The notes below the pieces were generated by a model. It ran no database searches and was not told where the DNA came from. It saw only the letters and a list, made by a program, of their open reading frames with translations. The position numbers and the translations under genes were made by a program. Shown here piece by piece: positions 22,212-23,133 of a DNA stretch of 23,133 nucleotides. Source of the stretch: CAZNNH01 sp964574335 (GTDB lineage Bacteria; Acidobacteriota; Vicinamibacteria; Fen-336); contig CAZNNH010000091.1 in assembly GCA_964574335.1 (NCBI GenBank), positions 1 through 23,133 on the forward strand, in the 5' to 3' direction. Within the stretch, counting starts at the first letter, position 1, and every line of letters starts with the position of its first letter.

Positions 22212-23133
22212 TCACCCTCCCTGGAACCCCGGGCCCACCTGGGTACGCTCGGTTGCCTGCGATCCTTCGATTGTAGCACCAGGCTTCCCGGGATCCGCCG
22301 GGCGCCCGGGGAAGCGGAAGCGCTCCTCCTCGGTGGCCAGAAGGGCCGCCCGGACCAGCCCGGTCAGGTCCAGCCGAGACTCGGCCTGCCGCACCTCGTC
22401 GAGCCGGGCCGAGGTCGCGGGCCGCCGCGGCACGAAGAGCTGGCAGCAGTCCTGGTCGGGCAGGGTGCTGATCTCGAAGGTCCCGAGGGCCCGGGCCTCC
22501 GCCACGATCTCGTCCTTGTCCATGCCCAAGAGCGGTCGTAGCACCGGTATCTCGGCCGCCTCGTCGATGGTGGCCATGTTGCCCAGGGTCTGGGAGGCCA
22601 CCTGGCCCAGGCTCTCGCCGGTGACCAGGGCCCGGGCGCGGCAGCGCCGGGCCAGGGCCTGGGCGATGCGTAGCATGAGGCGCCGGTAGAGGACCACCCG
22701 CAGCGGCTCCGGACAGGTGGCCACGATGGTCTGCTGAATCTCTCCGAAGGGGACCAGCAGCAGCCGGGTGGTGAACTGGCGGCGGACCAGGACCCGGGCG
22801 AGCTGTCGGGTCTTGTCGATGGTGGCCCGGTCCAGCAGGGGAAAGGCGTGGAAGTGGACCAGCGACGTGGTGCACCCCCGCCGCATCAGACGGGCCGCCG
22901 CCACCGGCGAGTCGATGCCGCCCGAGACCAGCGTCAGCACCCGACCCGAGCTGCCCACCGGGAGCCCGCCGGGGCCGGGCAGCTTCTCGAAGCTGAACAG
23001 GATCCGGTCGCGAAGCACCTCGACGTAGAGCGTCAGCTCCGGATCGGTCAGGTCCACCCGTGTCCCGAAAGACCCTTGCACCCGCGCCCCGAGCGCCCGC
23101 TCGATCTCGGGCGAGGTGTGGGGGAAAGACTTG
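22212..23133 (-). CDS. thiI: tRNA 4-thiouridine sulfurtransferase ThiI, 5' end outside the window
   Basis: The visible 306 residues comprise the end of the THUMP domain (KSFPHTSPEIERALGARV, then VDLTDPELTLYVEVLRDRIL) and the complete PP-loop ATPase domain. Motifs are LVSGGIDSPVAAARLMRRG (nucleotide site), GESLGQVASQTLGNM, RPLLGMDKDEIVAEAR and DQDCCQLFVPRRP. It transfers sulfur to uridine-8 of tRNA and can serve thiazole synthesis. There is no C-terminal rhodanese domain; after the usual end the chain continues for about 70 residues with a Gly/Pro-rich tail. The frame is open to the window edge, so the N-terminal part is missing. The stop TGA (22212-22214) overlaps a GTG of the aldolase gene, indicating coupled translation of the two. 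Confidence 0.93.
   Translation of the reverse strand, partial: KSFPHTSPEIERALGARVQGSFGTRVDLTDPELTLYVEVLRDRILFSFEKLPGPGGLPVGSSGRVLTLVSGGIDSPVAAARLMRRGCTTSLVHFHAFPLLDRATIDKTRQLARVLVRRQFTTRLLLVPFGEIQQTIVATCPEPLRVVLYRRLMLRIAQALARRCRARALVTGESLGQVASQTLGNMATIDEAAEIPVLRPLLGMDKDEIVAEARALGTFEISTLPDQDCCQLFVPRRPATSARLDEVRQAESRLDLTGLVRAALLATEEERFRFPGRPADPGKPGATIEGSQATERTQVGPGFQGG

Noticed and set aside
20932..22689. Plus-strand open frame of 585 codons opposite the aldolase and thiI
   Set aside because: Antisense to two confidently recognised enzymes; biased composition only.

Overview
This is a GC-rich bacterial chromosome segment with frequent GTG and TTG starts. It carries no rRNA, tRNA, CRISPR array or transposase that I can see. 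The gene set points to a Gram-negative bacterium, most likely an acidobacterium of the Thermoanaerobaculia kind. The pointers are a DUF5916 outer-membrane-type protein, a di-heme peroxidase, an MglA-like GTPase fusion, a YhhN membrane protein, a stand-alone RAM-domain protein and short palindromic intergenic repeats. The lineage is an inference from family content, not from a marker gene.

Layout. 227-2887 (+) encodes a secreted CBM9-like/DUF5916 protein. 2888-3212 holds no gene but is packed with palindromic repeats. 3213-5346 (+) is a two-gene redox operon: a di-heme cytochrome c peroxidase, then a monoheme cytochrome c fused to a probable outer-membrane beta-barrel. 5358-9562 is a minus-strand run: a stand-alone Lrp-type ligand-binding domain, a broken GNAT acetyltransferase, a lipoprotein, a GlsB-type membrane protein, a signal peptidase I homologue lacking its catalytic serine, a possible tiny membrane protein, and two unrecognised secreted proteins, one perhaps frameshifted. 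9459-12140 (-) is a carbohydrate operon: a PIG-L deacetylase, then an SGNH esterase fused to a GH43 glycosidase that has lost its C-terminal domain. 12307-13264 (+) is a membrane protein plus winged-helix regulator pair, with a sigma-70-like promoter and a perfect operator-like palindrome. 13421-14578 (+) is an AAA/DUF4143 ATPase bracketed by 85-bp direct repeats.

14652-14892 looks like a frameshifted small membrane gene. 14911-15543 (-) is a YhhN protein. 15614-17333 (+) holds an FmdB-type zinc ribbon protein and a glycine C-acetyltransferase (kbl). 17475-19544 (-) is a 689-residue MglA-like GTPase fused to a GAF domain and a degenerate histidine-kinase ATPase module, with related inverted repeats at both ends. 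19706-21074 (-) is an M20 peptidase and a small membrane protein. 21139-23133 (-) is a class I fructose-bisphosphate aldolase overlapping the end of thiI, which runs off the window.

Points of greatest interest: the GTPase-GAF-pseudokinase fusion; the Ser-to-Ala change in the signal peptidase I homologue; the peroxidase/cytochrome-barrel pair; the repeat-bracketed ATPase with tandem palindromes touching its start codon; and a concentration of damaged genes between about 5.7 and 9.6 kb.
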